Shown piece by piece: positions 55,939 to 64,000 of a stretch of 64,000 nucleotides of DNA. Origin of the DNA: Reyranella sp. Lineage in GTDB: Bacteria > Pseudomonadota > Alphaproteobacteria > Reyranellales > Reyranellaceae. The stretch lies in NCBI RefSeq assembly GCF_017305915.1, contig NZ_JAFKJN010000037.1, positions 1 to 64,000 on the forward strand, in the 5' to 3' direction. Both the position numbers and the translations under genes were made by a program. Under the pieces are notes generated by a model. That model was not told the origin of the DNA. It worked only from the letters and a program-made list of their open reading frames with translations, and searched no databases. Each line of letters begins with the position of its first letter. Within the stretch, counting starts at the first letter, position 1.

Positions 55939-57006
55939 ATGAGCAAGACTTCCCCCGCCTGGACCGTCGCCGAGGTCGAAACCGACCGGAGCTGGACCTA
56001 CCGCCTGTCCGACGCCGAGAGCGCCGAGCTGCTGGCCGCGGTGCGCGCCGCCGGCGATCCCAACCGGCCGATCCTCGACTGGAAGCGTGACGACTTCGCG
56101 CTCGCCAAGTCGGCCCCGGTCCTCGCTGCCGCCTTCCGCGAAGTTCGCGACGGCCGCGGCATGGCGCTGGTCAAGAACCTGCCGCGCGCCGGCGTGACAC
56201 CGGCCGAGTTCCGATTGATGACCTGGGCGATCGGCCTGCATTTCGGCGTCGCCCGGCCGCAGAACCGCGCCAGCGACTACATCACCGAAGTGAAGGATGC
56301 AGGGCACGCCTATCGCAGCCCGACCGGCCGCGGCTACAACTCCAAAGCCGAGCTCGACTTCCATGTCGACGGCTCCGACGTGGTGCTGCTCTCCTGCTTC
56401 AACCAGGCACCGGTCGGCGGCATGAGCATGTGTGCGAGCGCCGCCACCGCCTTCGAGGTGGTGAAGGCCGAACGACCGGACTACGCGCAGGCGCTCACCA
56501 CCGACTACACCTTCAGCCGCAACGGCGAGCAGTCCGAGGGCGAGGAGCCGTGGTACGCCGCGCCCGTCTGCACGACGCGCGACGATCGCGTCTTCTGCAA
56601 ATGGAACCGCAACCGCGTCCAGAACGCGCAGAAGATCGAGGGTGTGCCGCAGCTCAGCAGCCTGCAGCGCGAGGCGATGGAGTATTTCGACCTGGTGCTG
56701 CGGCGGCCGGAGAACATGTTCTGCATGCATCTCGAGCCCGGCGATCTCCAGATCCTGTGCAACCAGACCATGCTGCACTCGCGCACCAGCTTCGAGGACC
56801 ATGCCGACGAGGCCCAGAAGCGCACACTCTACCGGCTGTGGCTGGCGCGGCCCGATTCGCGGCGCCTGCCCGATAGCTGGGCGGTCTTCTACGGAACCGC
56901 CGAGCCCGGTACCGTGCGGGGTGGAATGAAGGGCCACCACTACGACGATGTCCGCCGCAATTTCGATACCCGCCAGGCCAAGGCGGTGGGCATGAAAGCC
57001 GCTTGA
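55939..57006 (+). CDS. TauD/TfdA-family Fe(II)/2-oxoglutarate-type dioxygenase
   Basis: A 355-residue dioxygenase of the TauD/TfdA/gamma-butyrobetaine group. The metal triad is visible: H142 and D144 (FHVDG) and the distal H279 (MLHSRTSF), followed by the oxoglutarate-binding Arg region (LYRLWLARP). These enzymes hydroxylate aliphatic acids or sulfonates. GGGAGG lies before the ATG. Its place between a Bug receptor and a PEP-mutase-like enzyme suggests hydroxylation before C-C cleavage of an imported acid (inference). Confidence 0.88.
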   Translation: MSKTSPAWTVAEVETDRSWTYRLSDAESAELLAAVRAAGDPNRPILDWKRDDFALAKSAPVLAAAFREVRDGRGMALVKNLPRAGVTPAEFRLMTWAIGLHFGVARPQNRASDYITEVKDAGHAYRSPTGRGYNSKAELDFHVDGSDVVLLSCFNQAPVGGMSMCASAATAFEVVKAERPDYAQALTTDYTFSRNGEQSEGEEPWYAAPVCTTRDDRVFCKWNRNRVQNAQKIEGVPQLSSLQREAMEYFDLVLRRPENMFCMHLEPGDLQILCNQTMLHSRTSFEDHADEAQKRTLYRLWLARPDSRRLPDSWAVFYGTAEPGTVRGGMKGHHYDDVRRNFDTRQAKAVGMKAA

Positions 57007-57012
57007 GGAGAG

Positions 57013-57894
57013 ATGACCATGTCCAAAGCCAAGATCTTCCGGGATGCCCTGAAGCGCGGGATGGTGACCGCGCCCGGCTGCTTCGAATGCATCGGCGCCC
57101 GCGCCATCGAGCGCGCGGGCTTCGAGGCGGTCTACATGACCGGCGCCGGCACCGCCGCGACGCTCGGCTATCCCGACTACGGCCTGGTGACCATGTCGGA
57201 GATGGCCGACAACGCCGGCCGCATCGCCTCGGCGATCAAGCTGCCGGTGATCGCCGATGCCGACACCGCTTACGGCAACGAGCTCAACGCCATCCGCACC
57301 GTGCGCGAGTACGAGAAGCGCGGCGTCGCCGGCATCCATATCGAGGACCAGGACTTCCCCAAGAAGTGCGGCCACCTCGAGAACAAGGTGATCATCCCGC
57401 TCGACGACTACGTCGCCAAGATCCGCGCCGCGGTCAGCGCCAAGGTCGATCCGAACTTCCTGATCATCGCCCGCACCGATTCGCGCGCCGTCCTGGGCTA
57501 CGAGGAGGCGATCCGCCGCGCCAATGCCGCCATTGATGCTGGCGCCGACATGGCCTTCGTCGAGGCGCCGCAGACGCTCGAGGAGACGGCGAACGTGCCG
57601 AAGCTGGTCAAGGGCCCGTGCATGCTGAACATGGTGTGGAAGGGCAAGACGCCGGACCTCTCGATGGAAGAGGCCGCCAAGCTCAACTACGCCTTCATGA
57701 TCCTGCCGGGCGTGCTGACCCGCACGATCGTCGGCGCCTGCGATGCCGCGCTCGCCGAGCTGAAGGGCAAGGGCCGCCATCCGGTGCCGGTGTCCGACAT
57801 CACGCCGCAGCAGGGCTTCAACCTGAATGGTGCCGCCGAATGGGACCGCTATCGCACGCAGTTCCGCGAGACCACCAAGCAGGCGGCGGAGTAG
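57013..57894 (+). CDS. Isocitrate lyase/PEP mutase superfamily enzyme
   Basis: A 293-residue TIM-barrel enzyme. The metal and substrate loop DADTAYGN (about 82-89), the KKCGH signature (117-121) that carries the lyase Cys, and EDQDFPKK are present. A catalytic C-G-H set supports C-C bond cleavage of an alkylmalate or similar acid (2-methylisocitrate lyase or dimethylmalate lyase type) rather than phosphonate mutase. It is third in the receptor-dioxygenase operon. The precise substrate is not inferable. Confidence 0.88.
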   Translation: MTMSKAKIFRDALKRGMVTAPGCFECIGARAIERAGFEAVYMTGAGTAATLGYPDYGLVTMSEMADNAGRIASAIKLPVIADADTAYGNELNAIRTVREYEKRGVAGIHIEDQDFPKKCGHLENKVIIPLDDYVAKIRAAVSAKVDPNFLIIARTDSRAVLGYEEAIRRANAAIDAGADMAFVEAPQTLEETANVPKLVKGPCMLNMVWKGKTPDLSMEEAAKLNYAFMILPGVLTRTIVGACDAALAELKGKGRHPVPVSDITPQQGFNLNGAAEWDRYRTQFRETTKQAAE

Positions 57895-57918
57895 TCTTCG
57901 TCTTCCGGACCGAATGAG

Positions 57919-58257
57919 TCAGAAGAGCTTGCTGCCGTTCGGCACGGCCTTGTCGGGCACCACCAGCACGACAGCGCCGTTGCCGTCGGGGAAACCGAGC
58001 GTCAGCACCTCGGACATGAACTTGCCGATCTGGCGCGGCGGGAAATTGACCACCGCCGCGACCTGACGGCCGACCAGCGCCTCGGGCGCGTAGTGCACGG
58101 TGAGCTGGGCCGACGATTTCCTGACGCCGATCTCCGGCCCGAAATCGATCTCCAGCCGGATCGCCGGTTTGCGCACACCTTCGAGTGGTTGGGCGGCGCG
58201 GATGGTGCCGATGCGGATGTCGACCTTCTCGAAGTCGGCGTAGGTGATCTGGTTCAT
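57919..58257 (-). CDS. CsaA-like tRNA-binding protein
   Basis: A 112-residue single OB-fold protein of the CsaA/TRBP111 type: FEKVDIRIGTIRAAQPLEGVRKP at the start and FPPRQIGKFMSEVLTLGFP near the end, the region that forms the dimer and binds tRNA. CsaA is a chaperone-like tRNA-binding protein. The gene is monocistronic, convergent with the PEP-mutase-like gene and downstream of the phasin terminator. Confidence 0.9.
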   Translation of the reverse strand: MNQITYADFEKVDIRIGTIRAAQPLEGVRKPAIRLEIDFGPEIGVRKSSAQLTVHYAPEALVGRQVAAVVNFPPRQIGKFMSEVLTLGFPDGNGAVVLVVPDKAVPNGSKLF

Positions 58258-58270
58258 GGCGTCACTCTAG

Positions 58271-58304
58271 CAAAACAAAAGGGGCTGCCCTTGCGGGCAG
58301 CCCC
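58271..58304 (-). terminator. Terminator of the phasin gene
   Basis: A 10-bp perfect stem GGGGCTGCCC/GGGCAGCCCC with a TTGC loop, followed on the minus strand by TTTTGTTTTG. It lies 33 bp after the phasin stop. Confidence 0.9.
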
Positions 58305-58337
58305 TTCTGGCCGTCCGGCGCGATGCGCCGTTCGGTC

Positions 58338-58772
58338 TTACTTCTTGGCGGCGATCGCGGCCTTGACCTCTTCGGTCAGCTCGGCGATGCGGGCGTTGAG
58401 AGCCTCGAACGCGTCGGTCTGGCTCTTGGTGACCAGCTCGGCCAGCTCCTTGGTGTTGGCGATCGCGAGATCGTAGCTCTTCTTGGCGAAGTCGATCTGC
58501 TTGGCGGCCTTCTCCTCGATGGAGGCGGCGGCGAGCACTTCGCTGCCGTGCTTGGAGAAGTCCTCCATCGCGGCGCGGACCATGTCGCCCTGGCGCTGCG
58601 CGATGGTCTTCATCGCCTCGACGGCGGCGGTCGACACGGTGGTCATGGCAGCGAAGTTCTTGCGGCCGGTCTCGACCACGGTCTCGACGTTGACGACCGG
58701 GAACTTGAACTCGCCGGCGATCTTGCTGAAGTCGAAGTCGAACGGGGTCTTGAAAGCGTTGGTGGTGTACAT
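58338..58772 (-). CDS. Phasin family protein
   Basis: A 144-residue phasin, a helical coat protein of polyhydroxyalkanoate granules. The FDFDFSKIAGEFKFPVVNVE opening and the central R-K-N-F-A-A-M/QRQGDMVRAAMEDF helices are typical, and the C-terminal half is a Lys/Glu/Ala-rich coiled coil. The ATG at 58772 starts MYTTNAFKTPFDF; the upstream extension is not conserved. Two 12-bp direct repeats in the promoter region resemble PhaR sites. It implies PHA storage. Confidence 0.9.
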   Translation of the reverse strand: MYTTNAFKTPFDFDFSKIAGEFKFPVVNVETVVETGRKNFAAMTTVSTAAVEAMKTIAQRQGDMVRAAMEDFSKHGSEVLAAASIEEKAAKQIDFAKKSYDLAIANTKELAELVTKSQTDAFEALNARIAELTEEVKAAIAAKK

Positions 58773-58843
58773 GGACAGGGCTCCGAACGGGGTGATGGGG
58801 AGTGGCTTGACGGGGACTGAAACTCGGCTGGCGCCCGCTATGC

Positions 58844-58914
58844 TGCGGTGCACAACGGACGCTAATATATGGCGCCGCAGCAATCGGTCAAGGCAGAATT
58901 TGTGCGGTGCACAA
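58844..58914. promoter_or_regulatory. Two direct repeats upstream of the phasin gene (PhaR-like)
   Basis: TGCGGTGCACAA occurs twice (58844-58855 and 58903-58914), 59 bp apart from start to start, i.e. close to a whole number of helical turns. The first lies about 72 bp upstream of the phasin ATG. The repeats contain the TGC...GCA pattern of PhaR operators known in Paracoccus and Rhodobacter (recalled). The second overlaps the upstream end of the region near the TetR stop. Confidence 0.6.
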
Positions 58915-58919
58915 ATTTT

Positions 58920-59522
58920 TCACTCTGCACGCGGTTCCGTCACATTCCCGTGCCTGGAAACGGTATATCTTTCAAAGGTTTGGGCCCATCGCTCGGCCGT
59001 CTTCAGGCGGCCGTCCAAAGCCGCCATGGTCTTCGAGAGGTCCTGGGTTTCGTCGCGATCGAAAACCCGCGCGACGGCGCAGTCGATCGCCAGCAGCCCG
59101 TTCTGCCGCACTGCCCCTGAGAGTCCCTCGCTGGCGAGCCCGGCGGCCTCCAGCATGGCGGCCATCGACCGCCGCAGCGCCGGCCCGAGCGCCAGGGCCA
59201 GCAGGGGATCGCGCGTGGCGGTCCGGCGGATCGACGTCAGGGCGACACGATACGGCTTCAGGGCGTCGTAGCGGCGCATCATGACGTCGAACAGCCGGTC
59301 GCGCGCCGTCTCCTCGGGATCGATCGCGCGCGGCGTGCCGGCCAGCACGGCATCGTCGGTCCGCGCCAGAAAGCCGGAGACCAGCGCCACCTTGTCGGGA
59401 TACCGGCGATAGAGGTCGGCCAGCCCTGTGTCCGCCTTGGCCGCGACGTCACGCAGGGTCACCTCGGTGAAGCCCTTTTCGGCGACCAGCGCGAGGAAGG
59501 CGTCGAGAGCGCCATCGATCAT
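58920..59522 (-). CDS. TetR-family transcriptional regulator
   Basis: A 200-residue TetR-type protein with the helix-turn-helix near the N-terminus (FTEVTLRDVAAKADTGLADLYRRYPDKVAL, about 18-47) and a helical ligand domain. Its ATG overlaps the proC stop by 4 bp, so it is co-expressed with proC. The target is unknown; the phasin gene lies next downstream. Confidence 0.85.
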   Translation of the reverse strand: MIDGALDAFLALVAEKGFTEVTLRDVAAKADTGLADLYRRYPDKVALVSGFLARTDDAVLAGTPRAIDPEETARDRLFDVMMRRYDALKPYRVALTSIRRTATRDPLLALALGPALRRSMAAMLEAAGLASEGLSGAVRQNGLLAIDCAVARVFDRDETQDLSKTMAALDGRLKTAERWAQTFERYTVSRHGNVTEPRAE

Positions 59523-60331
59523 CCCGCCAGCTCCTTCGAGCGGCGCGAGGCTGCGGCGAGGGCCTTGTCGAACACCGGCTGGATTCCGTCGGGCGCCATC
59601 AGGACCTTCAAGGCCTCGGCGGTGGTGCCGCCGGGACTGGTGACGTTAACGCGCAACTGCGACGCGGGTTCGCTCGACTGCTTCAGCAGCTCGCCGCTGC
59701 CCGCGACCGTCGCGCGCGCGAGCTGCATGGCCATGTCGGGTGTAAGGCCAAGCTTGGCGCCGGCCGCCGCCATCGCCTCGACCAGCAGGAAGACATAGGC
59801 CGGACCGCTCCCGGACAGGGCCGTCACCGGATCGAGCAGCGATTCGTCTTCGACCCACAGCGCCTGGCCCACTGCCTCGAGCAGCCCCTGGCAGCGCTTC
59901 TTCTCCGCCGCCGACACGCCCGGCGAGGCGCAGGCCACCGTGATGCCCTGGCGCACCGCGGCCGGCGTGTTCGGCATCGACCGCACGACCTTGGCCGTCG
60001 CGCCCAAGTGGCTCGCGAAATACGTCAGCGTCTTGCCGGCGGCGATCGACAGGAACACCGCGCCTTCATCGGCAAAGCGGCGCAAGTCGGGCAGCACGGC
60101 ATCCATGGTCTGCGGCTTCACCGCCAGCACCACGATCTTCGGCGTCTCGCGCACGTCCTGGCTGGAGGTCACGCAGCGCAAACCGGGCTTCTTCGGCCGC
60201 AGCGCCTCGACCGGCTCGGCGACGATAGCGTCGGAGGCGGCGAGGCCGCGCGCCAGCCAGCCTTCCAGCATGGCGCCGCCCATCTTGCCGCAACCGACCA
60301 GCAGCAGCTTGGCCCCCGCTCCGGCTACCAT
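59519..60331 (-). CDS. proC: Pyrroline-5-carboxylate reductase
   Basis: A 270-residue NAD(P)H-dependent reductase for the last step of proline synthesis. The dinucleotide loop LLLVGCGKMGGAMLEGWL (about 9-26), VVLAVKPQTMD, VRSMPNTPAAVRQG (about 116-129) and the C-terminal SGSGPAYVFLLVEAM plus VTSPGGTTAEAL are all present. It starts 2 bp after the enoyl-CoA hydratase stop. Confidence 0.93.
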   Translation of the reverse strand: MVAGAGAKLLLVGCGKMGGAMLEGWLARGLAASDAIVAEPVEALRPKKPGLRCVTSSQDVRETPKIVVLAVKPQTMDAVLPDLRRFADEGAVFLSIAAGKTLTYFASHLGATAKVVRSMPNTPAAVRQGITVACASPGVSAAEKKRCQGLLEAVGQALWVEDESLLDPVTALSGSGPAYVFLLVEAMAAAGAKLGLTPDMAMQLARATVAGSGELLKQSSEPASQLRVNVTSPGGTTAEALKVLMAPDGIQPVFDKALAAASRRSKELAG

Positions 60332-60333
60332 GA

Positions 60334-61068
60334 TCAGCGCCCCTTGAACCTGGCGGGCCGCTTCTCGCGGAAGGCCGATGCGCCTTCCTTGCGGTCCTCG
60401 CTGGTGGCGATCTTCTCGAGCTTGTAGCGCTCCGGCACGAAAATCTCAGCCGGCCCGCGCGGCAAGGTCTGGTTGGCGAAGTCGCGCAGGGTGCGGATCA
60501 CCAGTGGGGCAGAGCTGGCGATCACGCTCGCCATGCGCCGCGCCTCTTTGCGCTCTTCGCCGAGCGGCACGACCTTGTTGACGAAGCCGACATCGTAGGC
60601 GCGCTTGGCCGAGACCTCTTCCCCCAGGAGGAGGAGTTCCATCGCAACTTTGTGCGGCATGCGCGAGACGATGCCCGGCATCAGGCCGCCGAACACGCCG
60701 ACCTTGGCTTCGGGGTACATGAACTTGGTGGTGTCGGCCGAGACCATCAGGTCGCAGGTCATGACCAGGCAGATGCCGCCGCCGATCACCCAGCCCTGGG
60801 TGGCCGCGACCACCGGCTTGGTGAGCTTGTAGGAGACGTCGGGGACGGCCTTCCACATCGCGGCTGGCGGGTCCTTGAGGTCGGCGCCGACACAGAAAGC
60901 CGGGCCGTCGGCCTGCAGGACGGCGACCTGGTCGTCGCCGTGCTCGAAGGCTCGGTAGGCTTCGTACAGGCCGTCGCACAATTCCTGGGTCAGGGCGTTG
61001 CGCTTCTCAGGCCGCGCCATGGTGATGGTGGTGATGCCGTCGCTGGATTCGACTTTTACCAGGCCCAC
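60334..61068 (-). CDS. Enoyl-CoA hydratase/isomerase family protein
   Basis: A 244-residue crotonase-fold protein. MARPEKRNALTQEL, the oxyanion loop FCVGADLKDPP (about 58-68) and GWVIGGGICLVMTCDLMVSAD (about 92-112) are typical. The first catalytic Glu position seems occupied by F-G-G-L-M (no Glu at GVFGG), so hydratase activity is uncertain. GTG start at 61068 preceded by AGGAG. Upstream of proC in one operon. Confidence 0.88.
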   Translation of the reverse strand: MGLVKVESSDGITTITMARPEKRNALTQELCDGLYEAYRAFEHGDDQVAVLQADGPAFCVGADLKDPPAAMWKAVPDVSYKLTKPVVAATQGWVIGGGICLVMTCDLMVSADTTKFMYPEAKVGVFGGLMPGIVSRMPHKVAMELLLLGEEVSAKRAYDVGFVNKVVPLGEERKEARRMASVIASSAPLVIRTLRDFANQTLPRGPAEIFVPERYKLEKIATSEDRKEGASAFREKRPARFKGR

Positions 61069-61138
61069 TTTTCTGCTCCTTCGGCGTTCTTGGCAGCAGG
61101 GTAGCAGCCGCCCATACTTGCCGCATCAGGAGTCACCC

Positions 61139-61396
61139 ATGCAGACCCGCAACCCCTTCTTCGATGACCTCAGCAAGATGGCCAACGGCGCCATGGGCGC
61201 CTTTTCGGGCGTGAAGGACGAGATGGAGGCGCGCTTCCGCGACCAGCTCGCCAAGATCCTCGACGGCATGGACATTCCGCGCCGCGAGGAGTTCGACGCG
61301 GTCAAGGCGATGGCCGCCAAGGCACGCGAGGAGAACGAGGAGCTTAAGAAGCAGATCGCCGAGCTGCAGGCCCGCCTGCTCAACACGGGCCCGTAG
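61139..61396 (+). CDS. ubiK: Ubiquinone biosynthesis accessory factor (BMFP family)
   Basis: An 85-residue helical coiled-coil protein of the BMFP/UbiK family: NPFFDDLSKMANGAMGAFSG, then IPRREEFDAVKAMAAKAREEN and EELKKQIAELQARL. The R-R-E-E-F-D segment is diagnostic. It assists the ubiquinone biosynthesis complex. Divergent from the enoyl-CoA hydratase gene; followed by a palindromic repeat. Confidence 0.88.
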   Translation: MQTRNPFFDDLSKMANGAMGAFSGVKDEMEARFRDQLAKILDGMDIPRREEFDAVKAMAAKAREENEELKKQIAELQARLLNTGP

Positions 61397-61420
61397 GTCT
61401 TGGCGCTGCAACGAGTACCG

Positions 61421-61490
61421 TGTCATCCCGAGCGTAGCGAGGGATCTTTGAGGCCACAAAGAAGGATCCCTCACTTCGCTCGGGATGACA
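61421..61490. repeat. Dispersed intergenic palindrome
   Basis: Arms TGTCATCCCGAGCGTAGCGA... and its near complement with an 18-bp spacer, between ubiK and the hydantoinase A gene. It ends 10 bp before the ATG of the latter. GGGATC subtype, like the copy at 40918. Confidence 0.8.
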
Positions 61491-61500
61491 GAGGTTTGGC

Positions 61501-63513
61501 ATGCGTGTAGGCGTGGAAGTTGGCGGCACCTTCACAGATCTGGTCGCCGTCGAGGGGGGACGCGTCGTCGTCACCAAGGTGCCGAGCACACCGAAGTCGC
61601 CGGACGTCGGCGCCTTCGCGGCGCTGACTGCGTCGGGCATCGACATCGGGCAGATCGAGGACCTGGGTCACGGCTCGACCGTCGCGACCAACGCGGTGCT
61701 CGAGCGCAAGGGCGCGCTGGTCGCCTTCGTCGCCACCTCTGGATTCCGCGACCTGCTGTTCATGCAGCGCCACGACCGGCGCAACATCTACGACCTCTTC
61801 TATGCCAAGCCCGCGCCGCCGGTGCGCCGCAAGGACTGCTTCGAGGTCGCCGAGCGGCTGCGCGCCGACGGCACCGTCGAGCTGGCCCTCGACGAAACGA
61901 AGGTGCGCGAGGCGCTGATCCCGGCGCTGAAGGCCGGCGGCTATCGCGCGGTCGCGATCTGCCTGCTCAACGCCTACGCCAATCCCAAGCACGAGGAGCG
62001 GCTCGCGGCGCTGATCACCGAGGCACTGCCCGGCGTGCTGGTGACCTCCAGCCATCAGGTGGCGCGCGAGTTCCGCGAGTTCGAAAGAGCCTCGACCACG
62101 ATTCTGTCCGCCTACGTGCAGCCGGTGATCGACGGCTACCTGCACCGCTTCGAGAACAAGCTCGCCGACGCGGGCTTCAAGGGCCGCTTCACCGTGATGC
62201 AGAGCAACGGCGGCCGCCTGCCCGCCGAGGCGATGCGCACCAGCGCCATCACAGCGCTCTATTCGGGACCGGCGGCCGGCGTGGTCGGCGCGACGCGGCA
62301 GGCGGCGCGCTCGGGCTTCAAGGACCTGATCACCTTCGACATGGGCGGCACCTCGACCGACGTTTGCCTGGTGCAGGACGGCCGCCCCTCGCTCGCCTCG
62401 GAAAGCGAGATCGACGGCCTGCCGATCCGCACGCCCGTCCTCGACATCGTGTCGGTCGGCGCGGGCGGCGGCTCGATCGCCTGGGTCGATGACGGCGGCA
62501 TGCTGCGCGTCGGCCCGCAGAGCGCCGGCGCCGATCCCGGCCCCGCCTGCTACGGCAAGGGTGGCACCGAGCCCGCGACCACCGACGCACACATCGTGAT
62601 GGGCACGATCCGGCCGACCGCCTTCCTCGGCGGCCGCATGAAGCTCGATGCCGACGCCGCACACAACGCGTTCAAGCCGATCGCCGAGCGCTTCAACCTG
62701 TCGATCGAACAGGCCGCCTCCTCCGCCCTGCAGCTCGCCGACGCCAATATCGTGCGCGCCATCCAGCTCGTCTCGACCGAGCGCGGCCGCGATCCGCGCG
62801 ACTACGCACTGGTGCCGTTCGGCGGCGCGGGACCGTTGCACGCCGCGCGCATCGCCGAGGAGCTCGGCATCTTGACCATCGTGGTGCCGCCCAATGCCGG
62901 CGTGATCTCGGCCTACGGGCTGGTCGCCAGCGACTACACCAAGTTCGACGCGGTGACGCGCAAGATGAAGCTCGACGAGGCAGCCGCCAAGGAAACCGCG
63001 AAGACCTTCGCCGAGATGCGTACGCGGCTGGCGGCACAGTTCGCCGACATGAAGCTGCCGGGCGAGCTGGTCTACACCCACACGCTCGACATGCGCTTCG
63101 TCGGCCAGGCCTTCGAGGTCGGCGTCGAGATCCCGGCCGACCGGATCGCCTCGCTCGATGCCAAGTACATCGCCGAGCTGTTCGCCGACGCCCATCACCG
63201 CACCTTCATGCACGGCGCCACGCTCGACCGGCCGGTCGAGATCGTGACGCTCCGCGTCGGCGCCACGCTGCCGATCGGCGCGGCACCGAAGCTCGACCGC
63301 GAGACGCTGGAGCGGGCACCGGAGAAGACGCGCATCTTCCACGGCGAGGGCTGGATCGACTGCGCCCGCCACACCGCCGAGGCGTTGAAGCAGGGCCAGA
63401 AGATCGGGGGCCCGTCGGTGATCGAAGGCTACACGGCGACGACCTGGGTGCCGCCCGGCTGGACGGCGACCCTCGATGCGTCGGATAATCTGATCCTGCG
63501 GAGAACGACATGA
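61501..63513 (+). CDS. Hydantoinase/oxoprolinase family protein, A subunit
   Basis: A 670-residue HyuA-type subunit with the ATPase motif VEVGGTFTDLVAVEGG (near the start), HGSTVATNAVLERKG, EFREFERASTTILSAYVQP, FDMGGTSTDVCLV and GAGGGSIAWVDDGG. It overlaps the following HyuB by 4 bp (ATGA), giving the standard AB pair for ATP-dependent opening of hydantoin- or oxoproline-like rings. It differs clearly from the unpaired HyuA at 5520. Confidence 0.92.
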   Translation: MRVGVEVGGTFTDLVAVEGGRVVVTKVPSTPKSPDVGAFAALTASGIDIGQIEDLGHGSTVATNAVLERKGALVAFVATSGFRDLLFMQRHDRRNIYDLFYAKPAPPVRRKDCFEVAERLRADGTVELALDETKVREALIPALKAGGYRAVAICLLNAYANPKHEERLAALITEALPGVLVTSSHQVAREFREFERASTTILSAYVQPVIDGYLHRFENKLADAGFKGRFTVMQSNGGRLPAEAMRTSAITALYSGPAAGVVGATRQAARSGFKDLITFDMGGTSTDVCLVQDGRPSLASESEIDGLPIRTPVLDIVSVGAGGGSIAWVDDGGMLRVGPQSAGADPGPACYGKGGTEPATTDAHIVMGTIRPTAFLGGRMKLDADAAHNAFKPIAERFNLSIEQAASSALQLADANIVRAIQLVSTERGRDPRDYALVPFGGAGPLHAARIAEELGILTIVVPPNAGVISAYGLVASDYTKFDAVTRKMKLDEAAAKETAKTFAEMRTRLAAQFADMKLPGELVYTHTLDMRFVGQAFEVGVEIPADRIASLDAKYIAELFADAHHRTFMHGATLDRPVEIVTLRVGATLPIGAAPKLDRETLERAPEKTRIFHGEGWIDCARHTAEALKQGQKIGGPSVIEGYTATTWVPPGWTATLDASDNLILRRTT

Positions 63514-64000
63514 CCACGTTGAGCCCGATCGACTACGCCGTCATCAGCCAGGCGCTGATCGCGGGCGCCCGCGAGATGGGCGTGAAGCTGATCCGCTCGG
63601 CCTACTCGACCATCCTGCGCGAGGCGCGCGACGGCTCGGCCGGCCTGATGGACCGCCACGGCAACACGGTGGCGCAGGCCGAGCTGATCCCGATGCAGCT
63701 CGGCCCGATCGGCGAGACCCTGCGGGCCTGCCTCAAGCGCCATCCGGTCGAGACGCTCAAGGAAGGCGATTTCCTGATCAACAACGACCCGTTCGAGGGC
63801 GGCCAGCACATCCCCGACGTCTTCATCTTCACGCCGATCTTCGTGGCAGGCCGCGTCGTCGGCTTCGGCGCCTCGGTGGCGCATCATCTCGATCTCGGCG
63901 GCGGCGCGCCCGGCCTCAACATCCATGCGTCCGACGTCTACCAGGAAGGCATCCGTTTTCCGCCGAGCCGGTATAACTTCCACCAGGACTGGAACGGCGG
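63510..64000 (+). CDS. Hydantoinase B/oxoprolinase family protein (5' part)
   Basis: The first 163 codons of a HyuB-type subunit, cut by the window edge. Features are REARDGSAGLMDRHGNTVAQ, the NNDPFEGGQHIPDVFIFTP segment and HHLDLGGGAPG, with likely metal-binding His/Asp residues. It is translationally coupled to the upstream A subunit. The remaining C-terminal part should follow outside the window. Confidence 0.92.
   Translation, partial: MTTLSPIDYAVISQALIAGAREMGVKLIRSAYSTILREARDGSAGLMDRHGNTVAQAELIPMQLGPIGETLRACLKRHPVETLKEGDFLINNDPFEGGQHIPDVFIFTPIFVAGRVVGFGASVAHHLDLGGGAPGLNIHASDVYQEGIRFPPSRYNFHQDWNG

Overview
This 64 kb window is GC-rich chromosomal DNA, almost certainly from an alphaproteobacterium. 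The pointers are an alphaproteobacterial-type TIGR02300 zinc-ribbon protein, the petP-petR pair beside a branched-chain aminotransferase, a phasin, an orphan Flp pilin, Bug-type solute receptors and CaiB CoA-transferases. Gene content recalls Reyranella/Bradyrhizobium-like soil organisms; that placement is inference. Both strands are densely coded, and many neighbours overlap by 4 bp (ATGA or GTGA).

Region 1 (1-18.6 kb, minus strand) opens with the 3' tail of an IS110-type transposase. Behind it lies a run of about 17 co-directional genes. In transcription order they encode a MarR regulator, the FAD subunit and a fused FeS/Mo subunit of a xanthine-dehydrogenase-family hydroxylase, a 6-hydroxynicotinate-reductase-like FeS enzyme, a UPF0280 protein, an NTF2-like protein, a Liv-type ABC importer (receptor, fused LivH-LivM permease, LivG, LivF), a hydantoinase A subunit without its B partner, a pentapeptide-repeat protein, an alpha/beta hydrolase, two mandelate-racemase-type enolases and a Bug receptor. 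Together they look like an uptake and ring-hydroxylation/reduction/opening pathway for an unknown N-heterocycle.

Region 2 (19-27.3 kb) holds a CaiB CoA-transferase, an ornithine-cyclodeaminase-like enzyme, a LapA-like protein, a housekeeping block (ihfB, rpsA, cmk, aroA), the TIGR02300 protein and two identical tRNA-Ala(GGC) genes with terminators.

Region 3 (27.3-38 kb) is a patchwork of small hypothetical, exported and envelope genes: an MBL-fold hydrolase, an Flp pilin, lipoproteins, one decayed lipoprotein gene, a cupin, Ku, an OmpA-type porin and a second beta-barrel protein.

Region 4 (38-47 kb) carries a PhoH-like ATPase behind a terminated structured leader, uvrC, pgsA, moaD, moaE and a thiamine operon (thiO-thiS-thiG-thiE-thiF/rhodanese) under a TPP riboswitch. 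Region 5 (47-54 kb) has a large subtilisin-like protease, two different branched-chain aminotransferases and petP-petR-histidine kinase. Region 6 (54-64 kb) contains a GntR-controlled receptor/dioxygenase/PEP-mutase-like cluster, a CsaA-like protein, a phasin with two repeated operator-like sequences, a TetR-proC pair, an enoyl-CoA hydratase, ubiK, and a second hydantoinase A followed by a hydantoinase B cut by the window edge.

The main curiosities are: aroA and petR have no usable ATG/GTG/TTG start but each has a CTG preceded by GGGAG; at least eight dispersed intergenic palindromes, one of which has become the C-terminal coding region of a gene; a three-frame pseudogene; a candidate structured RNA before phoH; and a hydantoinase A whose B partner is absent.
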